A stretch of 64,000 nt of DNA from Oscillatoriales cyanobacterium (lineage in GTDB: Bacteria > Cyanobacteriota > Cyanobacteriia > Cyanobacteriales > Microcoleaceae), in the NCBI GenBank assembly GCA_004294385.1, contig REAP01000029.1, positions 1-64,000 of the forward strand, given 5' to 3'. The notes below the pieces were generated by a model that saw only the letters and a list, made by a program, of their open reading frames with translations, did no database searches and was not told where the DNA came from. Both the position numbers and the translations under genes were made by a program. How positions within the stretch are numbered: the stretch's first letter is position 1; the number at the start of each line of letters is the position of its first letter. Below are positions 35,974-45,459 of the stretch, in pieces.

Positions 35974-36318
35974 ATGACCGAACTACCAGATTTACAAAAG
36001 AGAAAACTTTTGTCTGCACTATGTCATTTATCAACCCTTCTCAGTTGGGCGATTGTCCCCTTTGCAGTTCCCATCATCGTTTTGTGCGTTTCAGACGATG
36101 AAATTATTCAGCAAAATGCCAAAGAAGCCATCAACTATTATGTCAGTTTTATCTTATACTATAGTATCTGCTTTTTACTGCTGTTTGTGGTCATTGGATT
36201 TCCACTGCTCATCTTGGTAATCATTGCAGATTATGTGTTGCCAATTATGGCCATTGTTCACTGTTTAACAAATCTCAGCAAGCCCTATCATTACCCATTT
36301 ATCTTTCGAGTGGTGTAG
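35974..36318 (+). CDS. DUF4870 family small membrane protein
   Basis: A 114-residue protein with three hydrophobic segments (about 18-36, 52-78, 80-104). The motif LSALCHLSTLLSWAIVPFAV with VPIIVLC and DDEIIQQNAKEAINYYVSF is the DUF4870 signature (also called Tic20-like). The function is unknown. It is separated by 56 bases from the downstream methyltransferase gene. Confidence 0.78.
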   Translation: MTELPDLQKRKLLSALCHLSTLLSWAIVPFAVPIIVLCVSDDEIIQQNAKEAINYYVSFILYYSICFLLLFVVIGFPLLILVIIADYVLPIMAIVHCLTNLSKPYHYPFIFRVV

Positions 36319-36374
36319 GACAATCCCTGACAATTCCCAAGGTCAAAATAAATAGATAATCGGCATTAAAACTT

Positions 36375-36995
36375 ATGTACTCAGACCCAGTTAAAACAGA
36401 ATATTCTCGCCTTGCAGAGCGATATGATAGTCGTTGGTCATTTTATATCAATACCACAATTGGGGAAACACTCAACCGTCTAGAAATTAATCAAGGGGAA
36501 CGTATTTTAGACCTTGGTTGTGGAACCGGGGTTTTAATCCAGCGTCTATTGCAGGTGTCTCCAGAATCAGAGGTTTTCGGAATGGACTTCTGTGCCGAAA
36601 TGCTCGAAATCGCCAAACAGAAACTACCTGAGTCTGTGGAATTAAAACTAGGTAGTGCTGACAACCTGCCATTTCCCAGCAACTATTTTGATATCGTAGT
36701 TTCAACAAGTGCGTTTCACTACTTTCGAGATCCATCCCAAGCACTCCAAGAAGCAAAACGGGTTCTCAAACCCAATGGTCGTCTAGTGATTACAGATTGG
36801 TGTTATGATTATTTAACTTGCAAGGTTTTTGACTTTTTCCTGCGCTGTTTCAACCGCGCTCATTTCCGTACCTATGGAGTCGCTGAACTTCAGGCGATGA
36901 TGCGAGATGAGGGATTGCAAGAAATTGCGATCGAACGATACAAAATTGATTGGTTTTGGGGGATGATGACAGCAACAGCAGTCAATCGATTTTAG
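36375..36995 (+). CDS. Class I SAM-dependent methyltransferase
   Basis: A 206-residue methyltransferase of the UbiE/Methyltransf_11 type. SAM-binding motif I is ERILDLGCGTGVLIQRLLQ, the acidic loop VFGMDFCAEML follows, then motif II NLPFPSNYFDIVVSTSAFHYF and motif III LKPNGRLVITDW. The substrate cannot be inferred; proximity to DUF4870 gives no hint. It is a single-domain enzyme without a membrane segment. Confidence 0.85.
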   Translation: MYSDPVKTEYSRLAERYDSRWSFYINTTIGETLNRLEINQGERILDLGCGTGVLIQRLLQVSPESEVFGMDFCAEMLEIAKQKLPESVELKLGSADNLPFPSNYFDIVVSTSAFHYFRDPSQALQEAKRVLKPNGRLVITDWCYDYLTCKVFDFFLRCFNRAHFRTYGVAELQAMMRDEGLQEIAIERYKIDWFWGMMTATAVNRF

Positions 36996-37119
36996 ATTTT
37001 AGAGTAGACTCCGCACAATATGGGAAAGTATATGCAGATTCACATTAAAAATACAGGTTGGACGATCGCTCTGAATTGAGGGATAATAAAGGTACATACA
37101 TTAGGTAAGGCAACATCTC

Positions 37120-39231
37120 ATGGTTAACGTTATCCGAGGCGATGTAGATAAACCAGAGTCATCTAGAAGGCTAGCTGAGTTCTTCGAGAAAAGAAGCGAT
37201 ATCGATGGCAGCTTATATCTAGGATACCCAATAATCGGAACCTCTCAGGGGGGCTATCAGATTGATGCTCTTTTGGTATCCAGAGAGCAGGGTGTTGTTA
37301 TTTTTAACATTGTCGAAGGAACTGATACCAGCCTAAACATAGAAGAAGCACAAGATGAGAGCATAAATAAAATTCAATCTAAACTACTCCAACATAAACT
37401 TCTTACTAATAAGAGATTATTAATGGTAGAAATTGGTGTTGTAACATTTGCACCAGCCTGGAGTAGCAAGCCAAATGATATTTCTTTGGATGATTATCCT
37501 ATCATAACTAATGAATCAGAACTAAATAGATATTTGAATGGACAAAATTGGCAATCAAGTGAATATTTTGAGAAGCTTAACTCAGTAATACAAGCTATGA
37601 CTTCCATCAGAAAAAGAAAGCAGCGTAGCTATGTTCAGCAAGAAAACTCTAGGGGCGCAAAACTCCATAAGCTAGAAGAATCTATAGCCAACTTAGATAC
37701 ACAGCAAAGTGCTGCTGTAATTGAAACAGTTGAAGGGGTACAGAGAATCAGAGGTCTTGCTGGTTCAGGGAAAACAATAGTTTTAGCCCTTAAAGTGGCA
37801 TATCTACACGCAAAACATCCCGATTGGGATATTGCCGTAACTTTTAATACCCGTTCGTTGAAAAATCAGTTTAAGCAGCTTATTAATACTTTTACTATTG
37901 AGCAGATAAGTGCAGAACCTGACTGGGCAAAAATCAAAATTATTCATGCTTGGGGAAGTCCATTCATAGAAGGAATTTATTATGAATTCTGCAAAAAACA
38001 CAACATTGAATATAGAGATTTAAATTCAGCAAAAACGATTGCAAAATATGGTCAAGAATTTGATAATGTTTGTGAAGAAGCTCTCAAGTCAATTAAAACT
38101 TATCAGCGCTATTATGATGCTATATTAATTGATGAAGCCCAGGATTTTTCTGAACATTTTTTGCGACTTTGTTATGAAATTTTGAAAGAGCCAAAAAGAA
38201 TGGTGTATGCTTATGATGAGCTTCAAAATCTCAATAAAAAGACAATGGAATCACCGGAAGTCATCTTTGGAAAAAATGCTCACGGTAAACCACGTGTTCA
38301 ACTTCAGAACAAACCCGGAGAACCGAAACAAGACATTATTTTAGATAAATGCTATAGAAATTCTCGTCCAATCCTAACTTCTGCACACGCTTTAGGTTTT
38401 GGTATATATAGAAAAGAAGGATTAATCCAGATGTTTGAATCTGCTGGATTATGGAAAGATATTGGTTATGAAGTAGAAGCAGGAAGCCTGGAAGATGGCA
38501 AATTTGTTAAACTTTCTAGAAATAACGATACCAGTCCCAAGTTCCTAGAAGCTCATTCATCTATTGAAGATTTAATTATGTTAAAATCTTTTGATAGCGA
38601 TAAACAACAAATTGAATGGTTAACAAATGAAATTGAGAAGAATCTTAAGGAAGATGAGTTGAAATGTGACGATATAATGGTTATCCACTCTAATCCACTT
38701 ACAACTAGACAGGCTGTCGGAGACGCTAGAACTTTACTATTTGACAAGAAGATTAACTCTAACCTTGCTGGAGTAACAACTTCACCAGATGACTTTTTTG
38801 GTGAAGAAACGATCACTTTTACAAGTATCAATAGAGCCAAAGGAAATGAAGCTGCAATGATCTATGTAATCAATGCTCAAGAATGCTTCTCAGGCTTAGA
38901 ACTTGCTAGGAAAAGAAATATCTTATTTACGGCGATGACAAGAAGCAAAGCTTGGATAAGAGTATTAGGTTATGGTGAAAATATGAGAGGTTTAGTAGAA
39001 GAATTTGAGAAGATTAAGGGGAGAAACTTTGTTCTTGAATTTACTTATCCTACAGAAGAAGAACGCAAGAAAATGAATCTTATTAATAGAGAGATCAACC
39101 CAAAGGAACGCAATCTTATAGCTAAGTCACGTAGTAGCCTACAAGACGTGCTTGAAGCTCTTGAGAAAGGTGAAATTCAGAAAGAAGACTTACCACAAGA
39201 TTTAGTAAATCAACTCAAAGACAAGCTTTAA
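37120..39231 (+). CDS. UvrD-like SF1 helicase with degenerate nuclease-like N-terminal domain; pairs with DUF2290
   Basis: A 703-residue protein. The N-terminus (about 1-130) resembles a NERD/PD-(D/E)XK domain: GGYQIDALLVSREQGVVIFN with Asp49, but the ExK position reads NIV, so nuclease activity looks lost or altered. The SF1 helicase core has Walker A GLAGSGKT at 212-219, Walker B LIDEAQDF at 336-343, YAYDELQNL at 363-371, KCYRNSRPI, and the C-terminal TSINRAKGNEAAMIYVIN and LFTAMTRSKAW blocks (motifs V/VI). It probably acts on DNA ends or junctions. The next gene, 77 bases downstream on the same strand, encodes a DUF2290 protein, suggesting a two-gene system. A defence role is inference. 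Confidence 0.78.
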   Translation: MVNVIRGDVDKPESSRRLAEFFEKRSDIDGSLYLGYPIIGTSQGGYQIDALLVSREQGVVIFNIVEGTDTSLNIEEAQDESINKIQSKLLQHKLLTNKRLLMVEIGVVTFAPAWSSKPNDISLDDYPIITNESELNRYLNGQNWQSSEYFEKLNSVIQAMTSIRKRKQRSYVQQENSRGAKLHKLEESIANLDTQQSAAVIETVEGVQRIRGLAGSGKTIVLALKVAYLHAKHPDWDIAVTFNTRSLKNQFKQLINTFTIEQISAEPDWAKIKIIHAWGSPFIEGIYYEFCKKHNIEYRDLNSAKTIAKYGQEFDNVCEEALKSIKTYQRYYDAILIDEAQDFSEHFLRLCYEILKEPKRMVYAYDELQNLNKKTMESPEVIFGKNAHGKPRVQLQNKPGEPKQDIILDKCYRNSRPILTSAHALGFGIYRKEGLIQMFESAGLWKDIGYEVEAGSLEDGKFVKLSRNNDTSPKFLEAHSSIEDLIMLKSFDSDKQQIEWLTNEIEKNLKEDELKCDDIMVIHSNPLTTRQAVGDARTLLFDKKINSNLAGVTTSPDDFFGEETITFTSINRAKGNEAAMIYVINAQECFSGLELARKRNILFTAMTRSKAWIRVLGYGENMRGLVEEFEKIKGRNFVLEFTYPTEEERKKMNLINREINPKERNLIAKSRSSLQDVLEALEKGEIQKEDLPQDLVNQLKDKL

Positions 39232-39308
39232 GAATCTTGAACATACCCACCAACTAATCTAAAACTCTTGTCCTGGATCAAGTATAATCTAATTTATGAA
39301 TAAGTTTA

Positions 39309-39968
39309 ATGACTAGCCATCAAGACATTTACAAAGAAATTAATGAAATCACTAAAAAATTAATATTAATTGGTTTATCGGATCAACAAAATTTTCCTTC
39401 ATGTACACAGACTGGTAAAGGTAGTTATAAAATCGCATATTCTGGAATGCAGGATCTCTCAATAGTATTGAAAAATGTTGATTACAAAGAGATGTATAAG
39501 GAGTTAGATAGAAATCATAACTATAATGTGAAAATGATTGATGGTGCGTTAATCCAGTTGATGTATACTTATAAAAAATCTAGTTTAATTTCACATAGAT
39601 TAGCCTTCTTTCCATCACCATTTTTAGAAAATTTTCAGAATGAGCCAGAGATTTATGAAAATGACGAAATATATGCAGATATAATAGCAAAAAATATATT
39701 GCCAGTACCAATTAGATTTGATTACGATCCAGACAACCATCAGGAATTAGATCACCCGAAATCTCATCTAACTCTGGGACAATTCAAAAATTGTAGAATA
39801 CCTGTTTGTTCTCCCATAGCACCAAGTACATTCATATCTTTTATTCTTCGTAGTTTTTACAACACCGCATTTCAAAAATTCACAGATCAACTTACATTTT
39901 CCACTAAGCTTTTTGATAAGACTATAACCCCCGGAGAGAAAAAATTATTGCACATAGCTATTGAATGA
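39309..39968 (+). CDS. DUF2290 domain protein
   Basis: A 219-residue protein with DUF2290 hallmarks: SHRLAFFPSPFLENFQNEPE, IYADIIAKNILPVPIRFDYD and HPKSHLTLGQFKNCRIPV. The conserved FxPSP, RFDYD and HPxSHxxxGQ acidic/histidine residues would suit a metal-dependent active site, but no activity is assigned to the family. The Lys/Ile-rich N-terminus is less conserved. It lies directly downstream of the helicase gene, and the two AT-rich genes likely form one unit. No toxin-like hydrophobic segment is visible. Confidence 0.75.
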   Translation: MTSHQDIYKEINEITKKLILIGLSDQQNFPSCTQTGKGSYKIAYSGMQDLSIVLKNVDYKEMYKELDRNHNYNVKMIDGALIQLMYTYKKSSLISHRLAFFPSPFLENFQNEPEIYENDEIYADIIAKNILPVPIRFDYDPDNHQELDHPKSHLTLGQFKNCRIPVCSPIAPSTFISFILRSFYNTAFQKFTDQLTFSTKLFDKTITPGEKKLLHIAIE

Positions 39969-40135
39969 CCAAATGATCTGAAATCTGATAGCATCGGAAT
40001 GATTAAAACACAGAGGCCACAGAGACCGAAGAGTCACAGAAGAGGGAGATGAATAATTCCGATACCAAGAATTATTCTAGCTGCTGTAATTGTTAGCAGC
40101 CTCTCAACAAAATATAGCCTTGATCAGATAAATGA

Positions 40136-40191
40136 GGTGCGTCGCCATCTACAATTTGCAAGTTGAATCGAACATCTCACAGCGACGCACC
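40136..40191. repeat. Short inverted repeat (GGTGCGTCGC arms)
   Basis: GGTGCGTCGC at 40136-40145 and GCGACGCACC at 40182-40191 enclose 36 bases between the DUF2290 and ABC-F genes, which are convergent. It may act as a bidirectional terminator or be a dispersed palindrome. Confidence 0.5.
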
Positions 40192-40247
40192 CTACAGATT
40201 AGCTGAATAATCCGTGTGTGTCAAAGTCTCTCAGAGTACCTACTCTT

Positions 40248-42170
40248 CTAACTCATCCTTTCCGCCAATTCCATCCATTTTTCTGTTGCTTTTTCAATCT
40301 CTTGATTCAATTTGCCCAAACGTTCAGATAACTTTTTCACCTCACCAAACCCACTCGGAGAATTGAGAGACAAAATCTGCTCAATCTCTGCTTTCTCAGC
40401 TTCCAATTGCGGAATTTTAGCTTCTAACTGATCGTATTCCCGTTTTTCATTAAACGTAAGCTTATTCGGTTTTGGAGGCTGAGCTTCGACTTTTGAGTTG
40501 TTAGCTTCAGTGGCTGTTGGTAGTTTACCTTTATTTTTTTGTGCTTTAAGTTCCTTTGCTTCTTCGGCTTTCTTGTGATCCAAATACACCGAATAATTAC
40601 CGGGATACAAACGCAGATTTCCCCCAGGCTCTAAGGAGAATACCATGTCAATTGTGCGATCGAGAAAATAGCGATCGTGCGAAACGACAATTACGCAGCC
40701 GTTGAAGTCTTCCAGATAATCTTCCAAAACCGCCAAAGTCTGCACATCCAAGTCGTTTGTCGGTTCATCCAAAATCAGCAAGTTCGGTGCACTCATCAAC
40801 ACTTGCAACAGAAACAATCGGCGCTTTTCCCCGCCGGAAAGTTTGTTAATCGGTGCATACTGTTGAATCGGCGGAAACAGAAATTTCTCCAACATTTGAG
40901 AAGCCGTAATGATTTCCCCGTCGGCTGTTTTCACCAATTCCCCGACACTTTTGAGGTATTCAATAACTCGTTGGTCTTCGTTTGGTATCAAATCCTCCGA
41001 ATGCTGGTCGAAATAACCAATGTGAATGGTTGTTCCAATTTCTACAGTCCCCGAATCCGGCTTAATTCGTCCGGTGATGATATCCATCAGTGTCGATTTT
41101 CCCGCGCCGTTACAGCCAATAATTCCAATCCGGTCTTCGGGAGTGAAATTGTAGGTAAAATCTTTGATTAAAGTGCGATCGCCATAAGCTTTACGGATAT
41201 GCAGTAACTCAACAACTTTCTTACCAATTCGGCGGCCGGCTGTAGCAATCTCGACTTTGCCATTGGCTGTTTTGAACTCCTCTGCGCGCATATCTTTAAT
41301 GCGATCGATGCGAGCTTTTTGCTTCGTACTGCGCGCCTTTGGCCCCTTTTTGAGCCATTCCAACTCACGTCGCAATACTCCCGAAAATTTGCGTTGAGTG
41401 CTGGCGGCGGATTCTTCAGCTAAGGCTTTTTTCTCCAAGTAGTAGGCGTAATTGCCACTATAATTGTAAAGGTCGCCGCGATCGATCTCTAGGATGCGAT
41501 TGGTGACGCGATCGAGAAAATAGCGATCGTGCGTAATCAGCAACAAAGCGCCGCGATAGCCGTTCAAATAATTCTGCAACCACTCCACAGACAGCGCATC
41601 CAAGTGGTTTGTCGGTTCATCCATCAACAACACATCAGGTTCCGAAAGTAAAGCCGTTGCTAAGGCAATTCGTTTGCGATAGCCGCCGGACAAATCGCCA
41701 ATTTTGGCATCAAAATCCTCAATTCCCAACTTAGTCAAAATCAATTTGGCCTTAGTTTCCAAATCCCACGCATCCACCTCATCAATGCGTTCAGACACCG
41801 CAGACAGACGCGCCAACAACTTGTCTGTATCGCCTTTACCGTGGGACAAGTGGTCGGAAATTTCCTCGTATTCGCGCACCAAAGCCATTTGTTCGCCACT
41901 GTCGGCAAATACTTGCTCTAAAACCGTGTGATTTTCGTCCAAATCGGGCTGTTGCGGGAGATAGACAATTGTAGCGCCGGGATTGACCCAGCGATCGCCC
42001 GCGTCGATCGACTCCAAGCCCGCAATCATCTTCAGCAGCGTTGATTTCCCGGAACCGTTGGTGCCGATGAGTCCGACTTTATCGCCTTCATCGAGGCTGA
42101 AGCTGGCATCTGTCAAGAGTTCCTTGATGCCGAAGTCTTTTTTGATCGATCGCAGAGTAAAAATAGTCAT
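40248..42170 (-). CDS. uup: ABC-F family ATPase, Uup-like
   Basis: A 640-residue cytoplasmic protein with two ABC domains and no membrane segments. ABC1 has GLIGTNGSGKST, LSGGYRKRIALA and VLLMDEPTNHLD; ABC2 has GIIGCNGAGKST, LSGGEKRRLFLL and LLILDEPTNDLD. The inter-domain linker (about 240-310) is basic, RRELEWLKKGPKARSTKQKA, and a C-terminal coiled coil (about 560-640) is present, as in Uup. ABC-F proteins act on ribosomes; Uup also affects precise excision of repeats. The start MTIFTLRSIKKDFGIKELL is family-standard. Confidence 0.88.
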   Translation of the reverse strand: MTIFTLRSIKKDFGIKELLTDASFSLDEGDKVGLIGTNGSGKSTLLKMIAGLESIDAGDRWVNPGATIVYLPQQPDLDENHTVLEQVFADSGEQMALVREYEEISDHLSHGKGDTDKLLARLSAVSERIDEVDAWDLETKAKLILTKLGIEDFDAKIGDLSGGYRKRIALATALLSEPDVLLMDEPTNHLDALSVEWLQNYLNGYRGALLLITHDRYFLDRVTNRILEIDRGDLYNYSGNYAYYLEKKALAEESAASTQRKFSGVLRRELEWLKKGPKARSTKQKARIDRIKDMRAEEFKTANGKVEIATAGRRIGKKVVELLHIRKAYGDRTLIKDFTYNFTPEDRIGIIGCNGAGKSTLMDIITGRIKPDSGTVEIGTTIHIGYFDQHSEDLIPNEDQRVIEYLKSVGELVKTADGEIITASQMLEKFLFPPIQQYAPINKLSGGEKRRLFLLQVLMSAPNLLILDEPTNDLDVQTLAVLEDYLEDFNGCVIVVSHDRYFLDRTIDMVFSLEPGGNLRLYPGNYSVYLDHKKAEEAKELKAQKNKGKLPTATEANNSKVEAQPPKPNKLTFNEKREYDQLEAKIPQLEAEKAEIEQILSLNSPSGFGEVKKLSERLGKLNQEIEKATEKWMELAERMS

Positions 42171-42487
42171 CAGTATATCAAGTCATTTACCTGACTTAGT
42201 TTAGCTTAGTTCGATCGAGTCCGGCTGCATGGATCTGGTCTGTCGTTCCGATGGAACTTTTTCAAGACAAGGGCGAACTCGATTTTTGAGAATATTTTAA
42301 TCTTGATAAATGTTAAGAATAAGTAGGAATACGGAGATTTGTCAGAACATTACATAAAGTCAAATATAGAGGATAGTCACCTATTGCTTGACATAAAAAT
42401 TTACGATCGCCTGGGGAGTAAAAAGAGCTTGACATACATCAGCGCTCTTCAGTAAAGTAATTACATCCTTAAAGAATTCGTATCCTT
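42171..42487. other. Divergent intergenic region between uup and the M48 peptidase gene
   Basis: About 317 bases with no gene-like frame. It should contain both divergent promoters. No repeat or structured RNA was recognised. Confidence 0.45.
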
Positions 42488-44386
42488 ATGGCAATCACAC
42501 AGGGACAGTTTGATGCATTAGTCCAAAAGCTGGAAGACTTCTCGAAGAGCAATCCTGGGAATTATCGCGTGCGAGTTGCTCTGTTTGCCACATTAGGATA
42601 CGCCTATATTTTTCTGGTACTTGCTGGGGTATTGGCGCTAATCGGGGTAATAGTTCTATCTATCTTTTATAGTAATCGTCTCAGTGGTCGCATTATCCAG
42701 TTAGCTTTTATGTTGCTGTTTCTAGCGTGCATGATTGTGCGATCGCTTTGGGTAACTTTCTCGCCTCCCGAAGGTTTGAAACTCTATCGCGATCAAGTTC
42801 CTCTGTTATTCGCCCTAGTTGATGAATTGACAACGAAACTTCAAGCTCCCCGATTTCATAACATCTTATTAAATCGGGAGTTTAATGCAGCAGTCGTTCA
42901 AATTCCACGATTAGGTATCTTTGGTTGGCAGGAAAACTATTTACTTTTGGGACTTCCCTTGATGCAGTCCTTGTCTGTGGAACAACTTAAAGCAGTTTTG
43001 GCACACGAGTTAGGACATCTCTCTGGCAACCATTCCCGCTTTGCAGCATGGATTTATCGAATCCGCAAAACCTGGATGCAGATTTATGAACGATTGCATG
43101 AAAGCAACCAATCGGGAACATTAGTTTTGTTTAATCGCTTTCTGGAGTGGTATTGGCCTACTTTTAATGCTTACTCTTTTATCCTGGCACGGATGAATGA
43201 GTATGAAGCCGATCGCTGTGCAGCTCAACTCGCTGGAGCCAAGACTGCGGCTGAGGCTCTCATTAATGTAGAAGTAAAAGCTCGTTTTCTGGAAAGTTCT
43301 TTCTGGACAGATATTCATAAGCAAGTGCAACATCAGGTCGATCCACCAGACAATGTTTACTCCTCGATGTTGACAGTATTGCATAGTCCGATCGCTGAAG
43401 ACAACAACAAGCTGTGGTTAAAGCAGGCTCTTGCAGAAAAGACCAATAACGCAGACACTCATCCCTGCCTTACCGATCGACTACAATCTCTCGGTTATTC
43501 CACTACTAAGGCACAAAAGCTATCTCAGCCAGCAACCATACAAGTCAGTGCAGCAGAACATCTTCTGGGAACAGCTTTACAACAGTTTGCTACGCGGTTC
43601 GATCGAGATTGGAAAGAAGCAGCAGCGACACCTTGGCGACAACGCTATGCCTATCTACAGCAAACTCTTTACAAATTACACGCTTTAGAGCAAAAGGCGC
43701 AAATCCAGACACTTGCTGAACAAGAATTATGGGAACGAGCCTGTTATACGTTGGAATTGCTAGGTAATGAAGCAGCGCTTCCCTTGTTGCAGGAGGTGTT
43801 AAAAAATTACCCAGATCATGCAGAAGCAAACTACACTATTGGGCAAGTTTTGTTACAAAAAGCTGATGCGACAGGCATTGCTTTCATTGAAAATGCCATA
43901 GTGAATAGGACAGATTGGGTTATAGACGGTTGCCAGTTAGTTTACAGTTTCTTATTGCAACAATGTCAAATTGAGGAAGCACAAAAATATCGCGATCGAG
44001 CGGAGCAACATTATCAATTTCTGCTGAAAGCTCAACATGAAAGATCCAGCTTGTTCGATCGCGATACATTTAAACTTCACACTCTCACAGCATCAGAGCT
44101 AAATGAACTAAAGCAGCCACTAGCTGACTATCCGCAGGTTAAAGAAGCTTATCTGGTAGAGAAAGTTGTCACTTACTTCCCTGAAAACCGCTTCTGTATT
44201 CTAGCAGTTGTTCGTAAACGAAGTTTGATTGAAAGTGAGGATGCGGATCAAAAATTTATTGACTTGCTCGCTAAAGATTTGCGGTTTCCTACTCAAGCCT
44301 ATATCATCTCTTTGAATAGCAGATTTTATCGCAAGTTCAAAAAAAAGATTCGTGAGATCGATGGGTCTTTGATTTTTCGACGTTAG
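42488..44386 (+). CDS. M48 family membrane metallopeptidase with helical C-terminal extension
   Basis: A 632-residue zinc peptidase. Two N-terminal transmembrane helices (about 33-60 and 68-90) precede the HtpX/Ste24-like catalytic domain, with HELGH at 173-177 and the third zinc ligand in NEYEADRCAA. The C-terminal 250 residues are helical and TPR-like (WERACYTLELLGNEAALPLL, YPDHAEANYTIGQVLLQKAD), similar to other M48 proteins that carry TPR repeats. It likely cleaves membrane or misfolded proteins. It stands alone. Confidence 0.85.
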   Translation: MAITQGQFDALVQKLEDFSKSNPGNYRVRVALFATLGYAYIFLVLAGVLALIGVIVLSIFYSNRLSGRIIQLAFMLLFLACMIVRSLWVTFSPPEGLKLYRDQVPLLFALVDELTTKLQAPRFHNILLNREFNAAVVQIPRLGIFGWQENYLLLGLPLMQSLSVEQLKAVLAHELGHLSGNHSRFAAWIYRIRKTWMQIYERLHESNQSGTLVLFNRFLEWYWPTFNAYSFILARMNEYEADRCAAQLAGAKTAAEALINVEVKARFLESSFWTDIHKQVQHQVDPPDNVYSSMLTVLHSPIAEDNNKLWLKQALAEKTNNADTHPCLTDRLQSLGYSTTKAQKLSQPATIQVSAAEHLLGTALQQFATRFDRDWKEAAATPWRQRYAYLQQTLYKLHALEQKAQIQTLAEQELWERACYTLELLGNEAALPLLQEVLKNYPDHAEANYTIGQVLLQKADATGIAFIENAIVNRTDWVIDGCQLVYSFLLQQCQIEEAQKYRDRAEQHYQFLLKAQHERSSLFDRDTFKLHTLTASELNELKQPLADYPQVKEAYLVEKVVTYFPENRFCILAVVRKRSLIESEDADQKFIDLLAKDLRFPTQAYIISLNSRFYRKFKKKIREIDGSLIFRR

Positions 44387-44511
44387 TGCTGTTGTATAAA
44401 TGCTAATGCTGAATGGGATGGCAATCGATGGCATTCAATTTAGTCGCTAAGAATTGACAAACCAAAAAACTATGCGGTAAAATGAGGGAAAAAAGCACGG
44501 ATGATTCCCAA

Positions 44512-44703
44512 ATGAACGATCGCTCCTCAGCAGATTTGATATCTGTGACAGAGTTACACCGCCAGCTTAACGACTTACTCCAGCAACTATCACCAGAACG
44601 ATAACTTTTGGCAATTTCTGGATTACTAGAGCGAGTTAAGCAAAATCAAGCAACTCCTAAAACTGATTATACAACCTGGAGAACTCTTCTCTCCGATGTA
44701 TGA
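44512..44703 (+). pseudogene. Antitoxin-like small gene interrupted by a stop codon
   Basis: From ATG 44512 the frame reads 30 codons ending LLQQLSPER, then TAA at 44602-44604, then continues LLAISGLLERVKQNQATPKT to TGA at 44701-44703, 63 codons in all. The continuous sense across the stop indicates a point mutation. The pattern LxQLSPERLLxIxxLLExV resembles the RelE-partner antitoxin at 18269. No toxin gene remains beside it. Confidence 0.6.
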
Positions 44704-44759
44704 AGTTCTTCTCCAATGTACTATAATTCAGATACCAACCTTTGTTGGAGCATTTTTAT

Positions 44760-45143
44760 ATGTCCTTGCAACAGCTTAAAGAAAAAGCCTGTCAACTCTC
44801 TGTCAGCGATCGCCTTGCCCTGCTAAGTGCGATCGTTCAATCACTCCAAACTACACCAGAAATAGAGAATTGGCAATATTTAATTGCACGTCCTCATCCT
44901 TGGCGCAAACAACTTTATATTAAAGGACATAAATTACTGGCATCGACTATTTGGCGAGACATGACTGCTAATGGGATGTCATCGGAACAAGCAGCCGAAA
45001 ATTGGGATTTACCACTTTGTACTATCTATGAGGTGATTGATTACTGTGAGAATAATCAAGAACTTTTAAAGTTAGAAGCAGACGAGGAACGCTATCGATT
45101 AGAAGTAAAAGGAGTCCAACTTGAGCCTACGAATGCTGCTTGA
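44760..45143 (+). CDS. DUF433 antitoxin with extended N-terminus
   Basis: A 127-residue protein. Residues 1-30 (MSLQQLKEKACQLSVSDRLA, LLSAIVQSLQ) form an addiction-module-like antitoxin helix, and the remainder is a DUF433 domain (KGHKLLASTIWRDMTANGMS, IYEVIDYCENNQELL). The chosen start ATG 44760 has GGAG nine bases upstream; a TTG at 44742 would add six residues. Its end overlaps the next gene by 23 bases, the hallmark of a coupled pair. Confidence 0.78.
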   Translation: MSLQQLKEKACQLSVSDRLALLSAIVQSLQTTPEIENWQYLIARPHPWRKQLYIKGHKLLASTIWRDMTANGMSSEQAAENWDLPLCTIYEVIDYCENNQELLKLEADEERYRLEVKGVQLEPTNAA

Positions 45144-45441
45144 TGAAGATTCTCAAGCAAAGTATTTAGTTAATCTTCTTCAGGCAGCCGGTCACGATGT
45201 AGCTACAGTCAATACATTGGATTTAATGAATCGTCCAGATTCAGTCGTGTTACAGGCTGCCAGAGAAAATGAGAGAGTCGTGCTGACACGCAATTGTGAT
45301 GACTTTCAGGAATTACATCAAGCGAACCCAGAACATTCAGGGATTTTGGCAGTTTATCAAGATTCTGAGGCTTCTAAGAATATGAGTTATCAAGGGATTG
45401 CTTGTAATATTCTTCATGATGCTACCATAACAGAAGTATAA
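45121..45441 (+). CDS. DUF5615 family PIN-like toxin (second pair)
   Basis: A 106-residue PIN-like protein: MLLDEDSQAKYLVNLLQAAG, HDVATVNTLDLMNRPDSVVL and RVVLTRNCDDFQELHQ give the acidic residues of a metal-dependent RNase. The TTG at 45121 is favoured by AAGGAG seven bases upstream; ATG 45133 is the alternative. It partners the overlapping DUF433 gene. It differs in sequence from the first DUF5615 copy at 19080, so the pairs are not a recent duplication. Confidence 0.78.
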   Translation: MSLRMLLDEDSQAKYLVNLLQAAGHDVATVNTLDLMNRPDSVVLQAARENERVVLTRNCDDFQELHQANPEHSGILAVYQDSEASKNMSYQGIACNILHDATITEV

Positions 45442-45459
45442 TAGACATAATCAGACTAG

